Of a DNA stretch of 64,000 nucleotides, positions 4,713-14,671 are shown piece by piece (position 1 is the stretch's first letter; the number at the start of each line of letters is the position of its first letter). The DNA is from Gemmatimonadota bacterium (GTDB lineage Bacteria; Gemmatimonadota; Gemmatimonadetes; Longimicrobiales; Gaopeijiaceae), in contig DUBS01000036.1 in assembly GCA_012960225.1 (NCBI GenBank), positions 1 to 64,000 on the forward strand, read 5' to 3'. The notes under the pieces are model-generated. The model did not search any database. It worked only from the letters and a program-made list of their open reading frames with translations, and was not told the origin of the DNA. Position numbers and translations under genes: made by a program.

Positions 4713-6062
4713 TTACAGCAGAAGATGGGAGGCTAGCCAAAGTAATAGAAAGAATCCCAAGAGATCGGTAAGTGTATGCACGAACACTGAAGAGGCGATA
4801 GATGGATCGATTCCAGCACGATCTAGCGTAGTGGGGATAAACGCTCCTGCGAAACCGGCGACTATTTGATTCCCCCACGTCGCAAGTAGAACAACCACCC
4901 CAAGCATCACGTTCCCATCGATCAGGAACGCAAGCAGAGCCACTCCACTCCCGAGAACTGCTCCGTTAACCAAGCCTATCAAGATCTCCTTAGCGACAAA
5001 CCCCCTGGCCGATCCGGATCCCTGAACTGTAATACGGCGGATAGTCACAGCAAGTGATTGGGTACCAGAACTGCCACCCAGTGCCGCTATGATCGGTGCT
5101 ATGAAAGCGAGAGTCAGTTCTTTTTCTATCAAGTCCTTGAACACAAGGATGACGGATGCCGCTATCGCTGCTGTAGCAAGGTTCAACATCAACCAAGGAA
5201 GACGAGTAGTCACAGATTCTATCCAGTTGTGTCTCAGTTCATCCTCGTCTGGGACACCCGCAAGCATCAAAATGTCCTCAGTCTGTTCTGATTCGATCAC
5301 ATCGATAACATCGTCAAACGTGATCCGGCCCAGAAGCACACCTTCATCTGTCACCACCGGTATTGCTGCTAAATTGTAGCGGCTAAGAAGTCTCCCAACT
5401 TCTTCTTGGTCTACATCCGGCGATACTGTCACACTGGGCTCTTCTACTAGTCCTTCAATGCTATCTGCCGGGTCCGCAACCACGAGGTCATCTAACCTCA
5501 TCGTGCCCAGAAGCCGACGCTTCTGATCAATCACAAAAACTGTGTAAAAATCCTCTACATCCCTACCCTGGATGCGAACCTGCCTAATCGCCTCATCTGC
5601 CTTTAAGGAACCCTCTACCTCAACGAGCTCGGTTGTCATGAGTCCACCAGCTGTTTCTTCACCGTAGCTTAATAGGCGCTTGATATCTCCAGCTTCGTCG
5701 ACCGGGAGTGCAGCTAAGATGCTCCTCTGGTCCTCAGGTCCTAGCTCGCCTATAAGATCCGTTGCATCGTCATCCGCTAGTTCTTTAAGGAATTCAGCGA
5801 CCTTCTCAGCTGGAAGCGCCACCAAAAGTTCAGCACGTGCCTCACCATCATCCATTTCTGCGAGGGTCTCAGACGCCAGCGTCGTCGGGAGCATGCACAA
5901 GATCTCCACCCGATACTTTTCATTCAGTGATTCTATGAGGTCAGCAAGATCCGACGGATGCAATTCTACAGCCTGATCTGAGATAGATTTTAGTTTACCC
6001 GACGCTGCTAGTTCGTCGATTTGTTCCCGCAACTTCTCGGTCTGGTGCGCTGGCCTCTTCAT
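4713..6062 (-). CDS. mgtE: MgtE-type magnesium transporter
   Basis: A 449-residue inner-membrane Mg2+ channel of normal length. The N-domain spans about residues 25-130, a CBS pair about 135-260 (beginning YGEETAGGLMTTELVEV), and five membrane helices fill the last 170 residues. The pore-lining stretch GGSSGTQSLAVTIRRI corresponds to the conserved GGNAGTQ region of the family. The N and CBS domains sense cytosolic Mg2+ and close the channel when it is plentiful. The start ATG at 6062 gives a typical N-terminus. The gene ends 150 bases from the island boundary. It lies in the same direction as ybeY, but with a 129-base gap, so it may have its own promoter. Confidence 0.95.
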   Translation of the reverse strand: MKRPAHQTEKLREQIDELAASGKLKSISDQAVELHPSDLADLIESLNEKYRVEILCMLPTTLASETLAEMDDGEARAELLVALPAEKVAEFLKELADDDATDLIGELGPEDQRSILAALPVDEAGDIKRLLSYGEETAGGLMTTELVEVEGSLKADEAIRQVRIQGRDVEDFYTVFVIDQKRRLLGTMRLDDLVVADPADSIEGLVEEPSVTVSPDVDQEEVGRLLSRYNLAAIPVVTDEGVLLGRITFDDVIDVIESEQTEDILMLAGVPDEDELRHNWIESVTTRLPWLMLNLATAAIAASVILVFKDLIEKELTLAFIAPIIAALGGSSGTQSLAVTIRRITVQGSGSARGFVAKEILIGLVNGAVLGSGVALLAFLIDGNVMLGVVVLLATWGNQIVAGFAGAFIPTTLDRAGIDPSIASSVFVHTLTDLLGFFLLLWLASHLLL

Positions 6063-6191
6063 CAGTGGATCTTGGAATTTGTGGGGCTTGGTTCACAATC
6101 TTAGCGCGGGCTACTGTGGCGCTCTACAGTCCATCCAAGGCGCTGGAAGATCCCCGAGACAGCCAGCCCTCGCAAGGCACAAATCGGAAAG

Positions 6192-6617
6192 CTACTCTGG
6201 GTGGTTGAATACTTGACGAACGAGTCGTTCCTGGAGCTTAAACATAGGACTTGTAAAACGGTCTGAATCTTCTGGATGATCGTGTCCCAGCACATGCAGT
6301 GCACCGTGGACCACTAATCTGACAAGCTCTTCGTCGAGCGGTATTTCATGCTCCTTAGCCTGACGGATTGCCTGGTCCACACACACGTACACATCGCCGA
6401 GCGGTAGCTCAGTCGTACCCATGGAAAACGCGAGCACATCCGTTGGAGCATTCCGGCCCAGATAGCAAGCATTCAACTCTCCCATCTCCTGATCACCAAG
6501 CAGGGTTATCGAGAACTCACCGGTCCGACCGTCTTCAATTAGAGTCTGATGTATCGCTTGCTTCAACAGCAAGCCTGGGGTGCCCTTGTAAGGACCGAGA
6601 TTGACTTGGATGTCCAA
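6192..6617 (-). CDS. ybeY: YbeY endoribonuclease
   Basis: A 141-residue protein with the zinc-binding motif HGALHVLGHDH, ligands His104, His108 and His114. YbeY is a single-strand endoribonuclease needed for 16S rRNA 3'-end maturation and ribosome quality control. Upstream on the same strand are the 7TM-HD phosphodiesterase gene (17-base gap) and phoH. The phoH-pgpH-ybeY order is a widespread conserved cluster, which supports all three calls. Length and motif are complete. Confidence 0.95.
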   Translation of the reverse strand: MDIQVNLGPYKGTPGLLLKQAIHQTLIEDGRTGEFSITLLGDQEMGELNACYLGRNAPTDVLAFSMGTTELPLGDVYVCVDQAIRQAKEHEIPLDEELVRLVVHGALHVLGHDHPEDSDRFTSPMFKLQERLVRQVFNHPE

Positions 6618-6634
6618 GAGAGATGGGCCCAGGA

Positions 6635-8917
6635 TCAGCCAGATGACCCTTCTGCTAAACCCTTTTTCTCAGCAGGCCCATCTAGAGTGGATGAATCATC
6701 CTTAGAGTCTATAGTATCCGTAAGGTGTCTGGTGGCTGGGTATTCGATCCGGCGATGCATAACGCCTGAAAGGATCTTTACGAACTCAGCCTTCACATCA
6801 GCTACCTCACGCAAGGTAAGTGGAGCTTCCTCAAGCTGGCCATCAGCGATCTTGCCATCCACAACCGTATCGATCAAATCTTGCAACCGGAGTACAGTGG
6901 GTTCTTGCATAGCCCGTGTTGCAGATTCGCAGGAATCTGCAAGCATTACAATTGCCGTTTCCTTTGATTGAGGTTTTGGGCCAGGATACGAAAACCTCTC
7001 AGAATCAACCTCCCCCCCCATCTCCTCACGCGCCTTCTCAAAAAAGAAACCGATCCGTTGAGTCCCGTGGTGTTCAAGAATAAACTGCGAGATCACCTGT
7101 GGAACCTTAGCCTCACGGGCAAGATCTAGGCCCTCGGTAACATGCTCGCGTAAGATCTCCGCCGATGTGGATGCTTTGAGTTTATCGTGTGGATTACGTC
7201 CCTCTGGTTGATTTTCTACGAAGTAGTGGGGTTTCAGCATCTTCCCCACATCATGGTAGTAAGCACCCACTCGACTAAGGAGCCCATTCGCTCCAATAGC
7301 AATTGCTGCGCCTTCTGACAAATTTGCGACGTTGACGGTGTGGGCATATGTACCTGGTGCCTCCGAGGATAGCCTCCTAAGCAAAGGACGAGTGGGATCG
7401 GCCCACTCGAGAAGTGTCTGATCCGTAGTGATCCCTGTGAACCACTCAAAAACGAAGAGACAGCCCATTGCAAGTAAGGCGGATACTGCCGCGTTACTTC
7501 CCGCTAAAGCAGCATCTCGAGCCACTTCAGGCATAGCCCGGGATGTTGCTAATCCGAGGCTTAGAAGCATCAATCCGGTCATCGAAGTGATGATCGCAAT
7601 TGAGACCCACCAGTCCGAGCGTCGTCGCAGTACCCTGACGCTCAACGCTGCTGCCGAACCCCCGGCCGCAATCAGAAGAAACGTCTCATAGGAAGAAAAG
7701 GGTGGCAGCCTGCCAGTTATTGCTGCAAGGACAAGCACAAGAAAAAGCGATATGCGGGTATCCCACAGAATCGCAACAGGTAAAGCTACGAACGCAATAG
7801 GAAGCAACACGACGGAGAACTCAGCTTGGCTGATGGTCACGGCAGCTGAAAAATAGGCAGTAACAAGCAGAGAAATCAGCAGAAGCCAGTGGAATGTGGC
7901 ATACAGTTTAGGGCGACTGAAGAAGATCAGAAGACCAAAAAGACCGAGCAGCATTACGTTGATTAAGCCCGTACCCAAGAACGCCCCAACGGCTATCCCT
8001 TGGGCCTGCACGAGACCTCGATTGCGACGCTCAGCTTCGTGAGCGCGGAGGTGTTCAAGCACTTCGGAGCCAATCGGATCCCCCTGCCTAACTATCGACT
8101 GGCCTTCAAGAAATTCTTGCTTGATTGTCTCAACTGATCTAGCAGCGGCATCCCGGTCCATCTCTGTCGCCACAACATTGAGAACGTAGCTGTATTCGAT
8201 GTGACGGATCAGAACTAGATTCAATAAATCAGATATAGATGGAGGTGTTCCTGGAGGCAGTAGCAGTGCCGCTTCGTTCAAGAAGTGACGAGTCGTAAGC
8301 ACTTCTGAAATCTGAGCAGTTCGCTCAACTGAATCGTTATCGCGAATTGTAATTCGGGTCGTGCTCAGGTCCGCTACTCGAGCAGCTTCCACAACGCCAT
8401 CTTCCATGATCTCTCGGACCGCACGAGTTGCAGAACGGTGAAATGCGTTCCGTGCTGCATCACTCATGATGTAGTCGACTTGTTCGGGCGTCGCGATAAT
8501 GCTGCTAGCCTGGAGGGTTTCTTCAAACCTGACTCTATCGCTTATCGCCGCTGCAGAATCCAATTCGCTGAAGAAACGGTCGATCCGGGCCACCATAGTA
8601 TCGCCAGCATTAGGCTCGACATCGAATGTGGGAGGCACCACTTCCCTAGCAAGCTGTCTTTCTTCTTCAAGATCAGATGGGAATTTTGGCACACTAAAAG
8701 CAATTTCTGAGATCACGTCATCAGGAGCCACGCTCCAATCTTCGAAAGGACGTGAGTCATTTCCCGTTGACGGCGGGAAGAGTGCAGTCACCAAAATTGA
8801 GAGCGTAATCAGCAAAAGAACCCTCGAACCATGATGAAAAATTCTCTGCCCCTTCGAGGTTCCCGGTTCACCTGAAAGGCCGAAAAACATGCTTCCGGTC
8901 TCGTTTAGCTGGCTCAT
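6635..8917 (-). CDS. pgpH: 7TM-HD phosphohydrolase, PgpH-like c-di-AMP phosphodiesterase
   Basis: A 760-residue membrane protein. One helix at about 32-48 is followed by a large extracytoplasmic domain (about 50-285, 7TMR-HDED type), seven membrane helices (about 290-495) and a cytoplasmic HD domain (about 520-700) with HD at 555-556 in YYHDVGKM and a later EHHGT. Family members such as Listeria PgpH hydrolyse c-di-AMP, so this is the likely activity, though the substrate is inferred. The start ATG overlaps the phoH stop by four bases (8914-8917), implying coupled translation. The C-terminal 40 residues are polar and probably disordered. Confidence 0.88.
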   Translation of the reverse strand: MSQLNETGSMFFGLSGEPGTSKGQRIFHHGSRVLLLITLSILVTALFPPSTGNDSRPFEDWSVAPDDVISEIAFSVPKFPSDLEEERQLAREVVPPTFDVEPNAGDTMVARIDRFFSELDSAAAISDRVRFEETLQASSIIATPEQVDYIMSDAARNAFHRSATRAVREIMEDGVVEAARVADLSTTRITIRDNDSVERTAQISEVLTTRHFLNEAALLLPPGTPPSISDLLNLVLIRHIEYSYVLNVVATEMDRDAAARSVETIKQEFLEGQSIVRQGDPIGSEVLEHLRAHEAERRNRGLVQAQGIAVGAFLGTGLINVMLLGLFGLLIFFSRPKLYATFHWLLLISLLVTAYFSAAVTISQAEFSVVLLPIAFVALPVAILWDTRISLFLVLVLAAITGRLPPFSSYETFLLIAAGGSAAALSVRVLRRRSDWWVSIAIITSMTGLMLLSLGLATSRAMPEVARDAALAGSNAAVSALLAMGCLFVFEWFTGITTDQTLLEWADPTRPLLRRLSSEAPGTYAHTVNVANLSEGAAIAIGANGLLSRVGAYYHDVGKMLKPHYFVENQPEGRNPHDKLKASTSAEILREHVTEGLDLAREAKVPQVISQFILEHHGTQRIGFFFEKAREEMGGEVDSERFSYPGPKPQSKETAIVMLADSCESATRAMQEPTVLRLQDLIDTVVDGKIADGQLEEAPLTLREVADVKAEFVKILSGVMHRRIEYPATRHLTDTIDSKDDSSTLDGPAEKKGLAEGSSG

Positions 8918-9903
8918 GTGTCGAGTCCTTTTGTCTCCTGAGGAGCTTCGGCATAAGCCTTGATAATGTCCTTGACCAACCGATGACGGATCACATCCTT
9001 AGAACCCAGGTAGATGAAAGAGATTCCATCTATATCAGAGAGGATGCGCTCGACTTCGAGCAGGCCAGAATGATCCCTCCTCGGCAGATCAATCTGGGTC
9101 TTATCGCCAGTGATGACGACTTGAGAGTTTAGCCCCAAGCGTGTGAGGAACATCTTCATTTGCGCAGTCGTAGCATTTTGAGCTTCATCCAAGATCACGA
9201 ATGCATCCGAAAGTGTTCGGCCGCGCATGTAGGCCAAAGGTGCGATTTCTATTGTGGAGTCGCCAAGGGCCCGTCTCATGCGATCACTAGGCATCATATC
9301 TTCAAGAGCATCATAGAGTGGCCGGAGGTACGGATCGACCTTCTCCTGCAGATCACCTGGTAGGAATCCAAGGTTCTCTCCCGCTTCCACAGCGGGACGA
9401 GCCAGGATAATCCGACGAACACGTTTCTTGTAAAGAGCATCTACAGCGCAGGCAACTGCCAGATAAGTCTTACCAGTACCGGCAGGTCCTATGCCAATAA
9501 CAATGTCATTGCTGGTAATTGCTTCAATGTACACCTGCTGTCCTGAAGATTTCGGAGAGATAACCCGTCGGGACCCTGGCAGCGCAAGTCTTATCATATC
9601 TTCAGCAGACACGATGCCACCCTCTCCCTGGATGGTGACTCCATCAGCAAAACGTGCAATGTCCGTTACACCAAAGGGTACACGGAGTTTGGATAGCTCG
9701 ATTATGTGCTGCACCACGGGTACAGCGCGTTCAACAGCGGACTGGGAACCCGAAAGAATCAATTCGTCTCCACGCATTACAATACGGATGCCGAATAAGC
9801 TTTTTAGCTCTTGAACATTTTGATCATTAACGCCAGTCAACATCAGAGGATCAGCGCCCTGAGCGTCTAATCTGTGTTCCGCGATTGTTTCGCCGTTCGC
9901 CAA
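8914..9903 (-). CDS. phoH: PhoH family ATPase (YbeZ type)
   Basis: A 329-residue cytoplasmic protein. The N-terminal KH-like domain is about residues 15-75. The ATPase has Walker A GPAGTGKT at 139-146 and Walker B with DEAQN at 239-243. PhoH/YbeZ proteins are helicase-like ATPases that act with YbeY in RNA and ribosome maturation. Here phoH, the 7TM-HD gene and ybeY form one operon. The leader downstream of aspS is only 43 bases, so all may be read from the aspS promoter. Confidence 0.95.
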   Translation of the reverse strand: MANGETIAEHRLDAQGADPLMLTGVNDQNVQELKSLFGIRIVMRGDELILSGSQSAVERAVPVVQHIIELSKLRVPFGVTDIARFADGVTIQGEGGIVSAEDMIRLALPGSRRVISPKSSGQQVYIEAITSNDIVIGIGPAGTGKTYLAVACAVDALYKKRVRRIILARPAVEAGENLGFLPGDLQEKVDPYLRPLYDALEDMMPSDRMRRALGDSTIEIAPLAYMRGRTLSDAFVILDEAQNATTAQMKMFLTRLGLNSQVVITGDKTQIDLPRRDHSGLLEVERILSDIDGISFIYLGSKDVIRHRLVKDIIKAYAEAPQETKGLDT

Positions 9904-9946
9904 TGTTTCTCCTGAAGGTGGAAGGCCGAGGTCGCTCGTCCTAATA

Positions 9947-11734
9947 CTACTCTTTCGAACTCTTGAGGGTCGTTAGACCGAGTTCTGAAAGCTCTTCGTT
10001 GCCCACCGAAGCAGGTGCTTCTTCATATAAAGCTCGGGCTGCTGTGGTCTTGGGAAAAGCTATGACGTCCCTGAGACTCTCAGACCCTGAGAATCTTTGT
10101 ACGATTCGGTCCATACCAAGCGCGATCCCTCCGTGAGGCGGAGCCCCAGCCGACAGGGCATTAAGGAGAAAGCCAAATTTCTCTTCTATTTCATGATCGC
10201 TTAGGCCTAAGGATCGAAGAATTCTCCGCTGAATTTCGGGTTGATGAACCCTGACACTTCCCGAGCCCAGTTCATTGCCATTATAGACAAGATCATAGGC
10301 AGTACCTCGGACCGAAGACGGATCTGACTCAAGTAGGTCAATATCATCAGGGTGAGGCATGACGAACGGATGATGGCTCGGTGTGATCTCACCATCTCTC
10401 AGATCGAATAAGGGGAAATCCGTTACCCAAAGCCAAGAATGTTCTTGTTCCGGAGTAAACTCGAGTGCTTCTGCGGCCTCAGAACGAACTACGGCAAGAA
10501 CCGGGGAAGTTAGTGAGTCAGGTCCAAACGCTACGAACGCGAGATCTCCAGGCAATAACCCCATAGCTAATGAGTCTTCAGGAGCCAAGAACTTCCCAAG
10601 TGGTCCTGATGCTCCACCTTCTGCTTGCTTGGCCCACAATAATCCCGGCGCACCAACCTCCTTTGCCTTAGACTCTATAGTAGCGATCTGCCGTCTAGAT
10701 AGTTTGGCTCCCCCCGAGAGACGCAGTCCACGAACTCTAGCACCGGCCTCTACTGCAGAGTCAATCATATTGAACCCTAAATTGGATGTAGCTTGGGTCC
10801 AATCAATAATCTCCAGTCGGTATCTAAGGTCCGGACGGTCTGAACCATACCGCTCCATCGCTTCTGCCCAAGTGAGTCTAGGAAAAGGCTGTGAGATATT
10901 CATCCCAGCGGTATTAGCCAAGCATACCATTAGTCCCTCAATCCAAGAAAAAATATCTTCAGGTTCAATGAATGAAGCCTCGACATCTATTTGTGTGAAC
11001 TCTGGTTGGCGATCTGAACGCAAATCCTCGTCACGGAAACAGCGTGCGATCTGGAAGTAACGGTCAAAACCAGAAACCATCAGTATTTGTTTATAAATCT
11101 GAGGGCTCTGAGGTAGTGCATAGAATTCTCCGTGGTGCACCCGACTAGGCACTAAATAGTCGCGAGCTCCTTCCGGGGTCGCCTTAGTAAGAATTGGAGT
11201 CTCAACCTCAATAAAACCGCACCCATCTAAGTAATTCCGAGTAGCCAGAACTAGTTTATGCCTCAATATCAGGACGTCCTGCAGTTCAGAACGTCGTAGA
11301 TCGAGCACTCGATGCTTCAGCCGGAGTTCCTCTGTGGGAAGTTCATCTTCCGGCCCTCTATAAACCGGTATCACGGGAGTCTGTGCATTCGAAAACAATT
11401 CCACGGACCTGGCATGGACCTCTATCTCTCCAGTTCCCATGTCTGGGTTCTGTGCCCCCTGAGGTCTTAAAACGACAATTCCTTTAACCTGGATTACATC
11501 CTCATGACTCAATCCACGTGCACACTCTAGAGAAGCTTCTTCAGTCCAGTCAGTCCCGAATGAGATCTGTACCAGCCCACTTCTGTCTCTAAGATCAACG
11601 AAGAGCAAGCCACCCAAGTCTCTTCGTCGGTGAACCCAACCTGCTAAGGTTACTTCAGAGCCCTCATGGCTAGCTCTAATACGACCTACCATTCGGGAAC
11701 GTATTTGGGTTCGCTCAATCGATGTTTCGGACAT
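9947..11734 (-). CDS. aspS: Aspartyl-tRNA synthetase
   Basis: A 595-residue bacterial-type class II synthetase. The N-terminal OB fold (GWVHRRRDLGGLLFVDLRDR, about 31-50) binds the anticodon. Class II motif 2 is FRDEDLRSDRQPEF, a GAD insertion occupies about residues 300-420, and motif 3 is GIALGMDRIV near 545. In the anticodon loop the residue after RRRD is Leu, as in the E. coli tRNA-Asp-specific enzyme. Enzymes that also charge tRNA-Asn usually have His there. This fits the presence of asnS at 42597-43904. ATG start at 11734. Confidence 0.96.
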   Translation of the reverse strand: MSETSIERTQIRSRMVGRIRASHEGSEVTLAGWVHRRRDLGGLLFVDLRDRSGLVQISFGTDWTEEASLECARGLSHEDVIQVKGIVVLRPQGAQNPDMGTGEIEVHARSVELFSNAQTPVIPVYRGPEDELPTEELRLKHRVLDLRRSELQDVLILRHKLVLATRNYLDGCGFIEVETPILTKATPEGARDYLVPSRVHHGEFYALPQSPQIYKQILMVSGFDRYFQIARCFRDEDLRSDRQPEFTQIDVEASFIEPEDIFSWIEGLMVCLANTAGMNISQPFPRLTWAEAMERYGSDRPDLRYRLEIIDWTQATSNLGFNMIDSAVEAGARVRGLRLSGGAKLSRRQIATIESKAKEVGAPGLLWAKQAEGGASGPLGKFLAPEDSLAMGLLPGDLAFVAFGPDSLTSPVLAVVRSEAAEALEFTPEQEHSWLWVTDFPLFDLRDGEITPSHHPFVMPHPDDIDLLESDPSSVRGTAYDLVYNGNELGSGSVRVHQPEIQRRILRSLGLSDHEIEEKFGFLLNALSAGAPPHGGIALGMDRIVQRFSGSESLRDVIAFPKTTAARALYEEAPASVGNEELSELGLTTLKSSKE

Positions 11735-11750
11735 AATCAGCCGCTTTTAG

Positions 11751-12179
11751 TCAGTATTTACGGTACCCTAATACCTCTAGATCAAGCTTTGGGAGCAACC
11801 AGTACGTAAAAGCGTACCCCAGAACTACTCCCGTCGCATCAGCCAACAGGTCAGCAGCAGACGGGTTTCTCCCTGGTACGAAAAACTGGTGCCACTCATC
11901 ACTCACTCCATAAATGATTCCGATGCCGATCACAGTCCAGTGTCCTAAACCACTACTACTACTCAACCGACCAAACTGTAGAGTTCCTCCTAGCACAGAA
12001 TATAGCGCCAGATGCATGACCTTATCATCGAAGGGGAAGGAGAAAGAGAAGGCAAACGAGGACAAATCCGAATCTGACAATGAACTCAACAGAAACAGGA
12101 CCATCGCCCACCCTATAGCGGGGGCCCAGGCGATCAACTGACGGGTCACTCGGGTTGGAATCTGTCTCGTCTTCAGCAT
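11751..12179 (-). CDS. VanZ-like membrane protein
   Basis: About 142 residues from ATG 12179, with three to four membrane helices and the family pattern DKVMHLALYSVLGG, followed by GVSDEWHQFFVPGRNPSAADLLADATGVVLG. The conserved DE.HQ..vpgR..s..D stretch is diagnostic of VanZ-like proteins, whose members affect glycopeptide or lipopeptide susceptibility; most have no assigned role. The frame stays open up to 12278, but that longer N-terminus would run into rlmN and lacks hydrophobic character, so the inner start is preferred. Reads towards aspS with a 16-base gap. Confidence 0.85.
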   Translation of the reverse strand: MLKTRQIPTRVTRQLIAWAPAIGWAMVLFLLSSLSDSDLSSFAFSFSFPFDDKVMHLALYSVLGGTLQFGRLSSSSGLGHWTVIGIGIIYGVSDEWHQFFVPGRNPSAADLLADATGVVLGYAFTYWLLPKLDLEVLGYRKY

Positions 12180-12258
12180 GTTATCGTGGGCGACTAAGTT
12201 AAGCTTGCCTGTAGAGCGATTCAAGAAACATATGGGCTTCTCCGCCCACCACTCAATC

Positions 12259-13344
12259 ATGTCTAAACGCTCGAACACTGATCTCCTGTCCCTTCCGCCT
12301 GAAGACTTAGCACAGGCCCTCGAAAAACATTTTCGACAACGAGATCAACCCACCTACCGAATCGACCAAGTTCGACGATGGCTATATGAAGGCCTCTCAG
12401 GTTCAATCGATGAGATGACAGACCTTCCTCTGAATGAGAGAAATGCATTAAAGGACTCTTTCATTCTCACTGAGCTTGAAAAAGCTCGTGTTGAGGTCAG
12501 CCAGGATGGGACAGTTAAGCACCTTTGGTGCCTCTCTGACGGAGAGTTTATCGAGTCAGTTCTCATCCCCACCAGAAAGCGCCTCACCCTCTGTATCTCT
12601 TCACAAGCCGGATGCGCTATGGGATGCACGTTTTGTGCTACTGGATGGGGTGGCTTCCAGCGACAACTCACGACTGGGGAAATCGTATCTCAGTATTCGG
12701 CTTCAAGGCGATGGGCTGAGCATCATCTGGGGACCACGATCTCGAACATAGTATACATGGGTATGGGAGAACCTCTCTCAAACCGGAAGGCGGTCCATGA
12801 CTCTCTCTCCATCTTGAACCAAGGATACGCTGTCGGTGCCCGTAGGATTACTGTCTCGACAGTCGGAGTTGTCCCCGGCATCCTAGAACTTGCAGAACGA
12901 CCCGAACAATTTCGACTAGCCCTGTCCCTTCATGCGCCAATAAGCGAGCTACGTTTAAGTCTTATTCCCTTGGAGAAACGGCATCCTCTTCCCGAAGTCC
13001 TTTCCGCTTTGAAACGCTTTAATCAATCAGGGGGGAAACGGATCACTTTCGAATACACAATGATCCGCGGGGTGAATGATGCCTTAGAGCTCATAGCCCC
13101 ACTGGTGGAACTAGCTCGAAGCGTTGAAGCCTATGTTAACCTGATACCCTTTAATCCAATTCCATACCAGAACTGGGAGCCATCAGAGCATCACCGAATC
13201 AAGAACTTTGCTGAAATTCTCAATAAACAGGGCGTTCCTGCAGCTATCCGTGAGACTCGGGGGCGTGACATTGATGCTGCGTGTGGGCAATTGAAAGCCC
13301 GTGCGTTGGTCCAGCTAGAAAGGCCTAGAGAACCGGAAGATTGA
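12259..13344 (+). CDS. rlmN: RlmN, 23S rRNA/tRNA adenine-C2 methyltransferase
   Basis: A 361-residue radical-SAM enzyme from ATG 12259. The iron-sulfur cluster motif CAMGCTFC has Cys119, Cys123 and Cys126. The conserved C-terminal catalytic cysteine lies in RGRDIDAACGQL. RlmN methylates A2503 of 23S rRNA and A37 of some tRNAs using a methylated-cysteine intermediate. The frame is open further upstream to 12178, but the extra 27 residues do not fit the family. The gene is divergent from the VanZ-like gene, with about 80 bases between the preferred starts. It converges on lepB with a 34-base gap. Confidence 0.95.
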   Translation: MSKRSNTDLLSLPPEDLAQALEKHFRQRDQPTYRIDQVRRWLYEGLSGSIDEMTDLPLNERNALKDSFILTELEKARVEVSQDGTVKHLWCLSDGEFIESVLIPTRKRLTLCISSQAGCAMGCTFCATGWGGFQRQLTTGEIVSQYSASRRWAEHHLGTTISNIVYMGMGEPLSNRKAVHDSLSILNQGYAVGARRITVSTVGVVPGILELAERPEQFRLALSLHAPISELRLSLIPLEKRHPLPEVLSALKRFNQSGGKRITFEYTMIRGVNDALELIAPLVELARSVEAYVNLIPFNPIPYQNWEPSEHHRIKNFAEILNKQGVPAAIRETRGRDIDAACGQLKARALVQLERPREPED

Positions 13345-13378
13345 GTGTAATAGAAACAGACAACAAAACCTTTCTTCC

Positions 13379-14080
13379 TTAGTCGATTGCACGAGCAATG
13401 CGGTCCCACCTGATTTCTCGTACCCAAGGAAATGGTCTGAACGAATCCCTGTTGTAAGAGAAATATGTGAAAACCACCCTCCCCTCTAGCCGCCAACCCT
13501 CTAACAACCCCCAATACCGTGAATCGAGGCTCGTTTCACGGTTATCACCCAACATGAAGTAGCGGTCCTCAGGAATTACGATGGGTCCCCAGTTATCCCT
13601 GGTGGGGGAATAGCTCGACCTATCTACTCCAGCTAATAGGTAGTCTGGCTGCCACTCCATCCAGGGAGACATCCCTACTTCATCCTGGCGGTTTGTGTGC
13701 TTCACATAGGGCTCATCTAAACGTTCTCCGTTCAGAAATAGCACCTGATCCTGCATCTCTAATGTGTCACCAGCCATGCCTATTAGACGCTTCACCAGTT
13801 TAATTTCCGTTTCGTGCGGTGGATCGAACACGATTACGTCACCCCGCTTCGGCGACGAGTACCCTGGGATGCGGATGTCAGTGAATGGTATCCGGGAGCC
13901 GATCGCGGCTCTGTTGGCAACCAACATGTCCCCCACAAGCAAAGTCTCTTCCATCGATCCGGATGTGATGACGAAAGTTTGCAACAGAAAGGACCTGAGG
14001 AAAAAGAAAAGTACTAACGCAATAAGAATGGATTTGACCCATTCGATCACCGCATTAGGCTGCTTCTCAGCCGAGGTCAA
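13379..14080 (-). CDS. lepB: Signal peptidase I
   Basis: A 233-residue inner-membrane protease with one N-terminal membrane helix (about 15-33). The catalytic Ser42 is in TSGSMEETLLVGD and the general base Lys97 in KLVKRLIGMAGD. Box E is seen as MLGDNRETSLDSRYWG. It removes signal peptides from exported proteins on the periplasmic side. The ATG start at 14080 places the membrane helix correctly. An uncoded 108-base stretch separates it from the upstream LytR_C gene. Confidence 0.95.
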   Translation of the reverse strand: MTSAEKQPNAVIEWVKSILIALVLFFFLRSFLLQTFVITSGSMEETLLVGDMLVANRAAIGSRIPFTDIRIPGYSSPKRGDVIVFDPPHETEIKLVKRLIGMAGDTLEMQDQVLFLNGERLDEPYVKHTNRQDEVGMSPWMEWQPDYLLAGVDRSSYSPTRDNWGPIVIPEDRYFMLGDNRETSLDSRYWGLLEGWRLEGRVVFTYFSYNRDSFRPFPWVREIRWDRIARAID

Positions 14081-14188
14081 CGCATCACCAGCAATCGCGG
14101 TTCAGACTCTAACACTAGTCCTCTCTTTCTTGTTCTTAGACATAACACAGACATCGATTTCACCTACCTATAAAGCCCTAATAGTGTT

Positions 14189-14671
14189 CTAGCGCGGCAG
14201 CCAACTCCAGAGGTCCCACCACGCCGTGGTGGTTTCCTCAGATTGGGTGCTATCCGCTGGCGGTAGCCATTGGCTACCAAGTAGCACTGAGATATCGAGA
14301 TACAGATTGGAATCTGGCTCGCTGCGGACATTACGAATTCCAAGTACCGATGCAACTGAAAGCGCAGGGTTAGGATCACCGATCCTATCTACAACTGCAG
14401 ATTCCACTTGGTCAAAAGAGCTTGCATTCCCAAAGGAGACCACGTCAAAACCGGCTGACCGAAGGATAGCTGTAGCCTTTCGGGCCACCCCTGAAACACC
14501 ACCAGCATTAAGAACCTCCACCGTTACTCTCCCATCCACTACGGGTTGGTTAACGGCAGTCGCCTGAGTTAGTGAAGCCGACTCCTCTGGCGGACGGAGC
14601 AGTATCGTCACTGCTATTAGTACTATCAAAAGTGAGATGCCCACCAACACCAGCCGAATAAGTAGCTTCAA
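14189..14671 (-). CDS. LytR C-terminal domain protein
   Basis: A 160-residue protein with one N-terminal membrane helix (about 5-24) and a periplasmic LytR_C-type domain (about 48-140), beginning VTVEVLNAGGVSGVARKATAILRSAGF. This domain commonly follows LytR-CpsA-Psr enzymes but also occurs alone, as here; its function is not established. It overlaps the yqeK-like gene by four bases (14668-14671). The yqeK / LytR_C pairing is seen in other genomes, usually next to rsfS, which is absent here. Confidence 0.82.
   Translation of the reverse strand: MKLLIRLVLVGISLLIVLIAVTILLRPPEESASLTQATAVNQPVVDGRVTVEVLNAGGVSGVARKATAILRSAGFDVVSFGNASSFDQVESAVVDRIGDPNPALSVASVLGIRNVRSEPDSNLYLDISVLLGSQWLPPADSTQSEETTTAWWDLWSWLPR

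Noticed and set aside
4583-4771. 62-codon frame on the plus strand next to mgtE
   Set aside because: It starts at TTG, has no ribosome-binding site, overlaps the mgtE 3' end antisense, and shows no domain or hydrophobic pattern.
12178-12278. Long starts of rlmN and the VanZ-like gene overlapping each other head to head
   Set aside because: Both extensions lack family similarity. Inner starts at 12259 and 12179 remove the overlap and leave a normal promoter gap.
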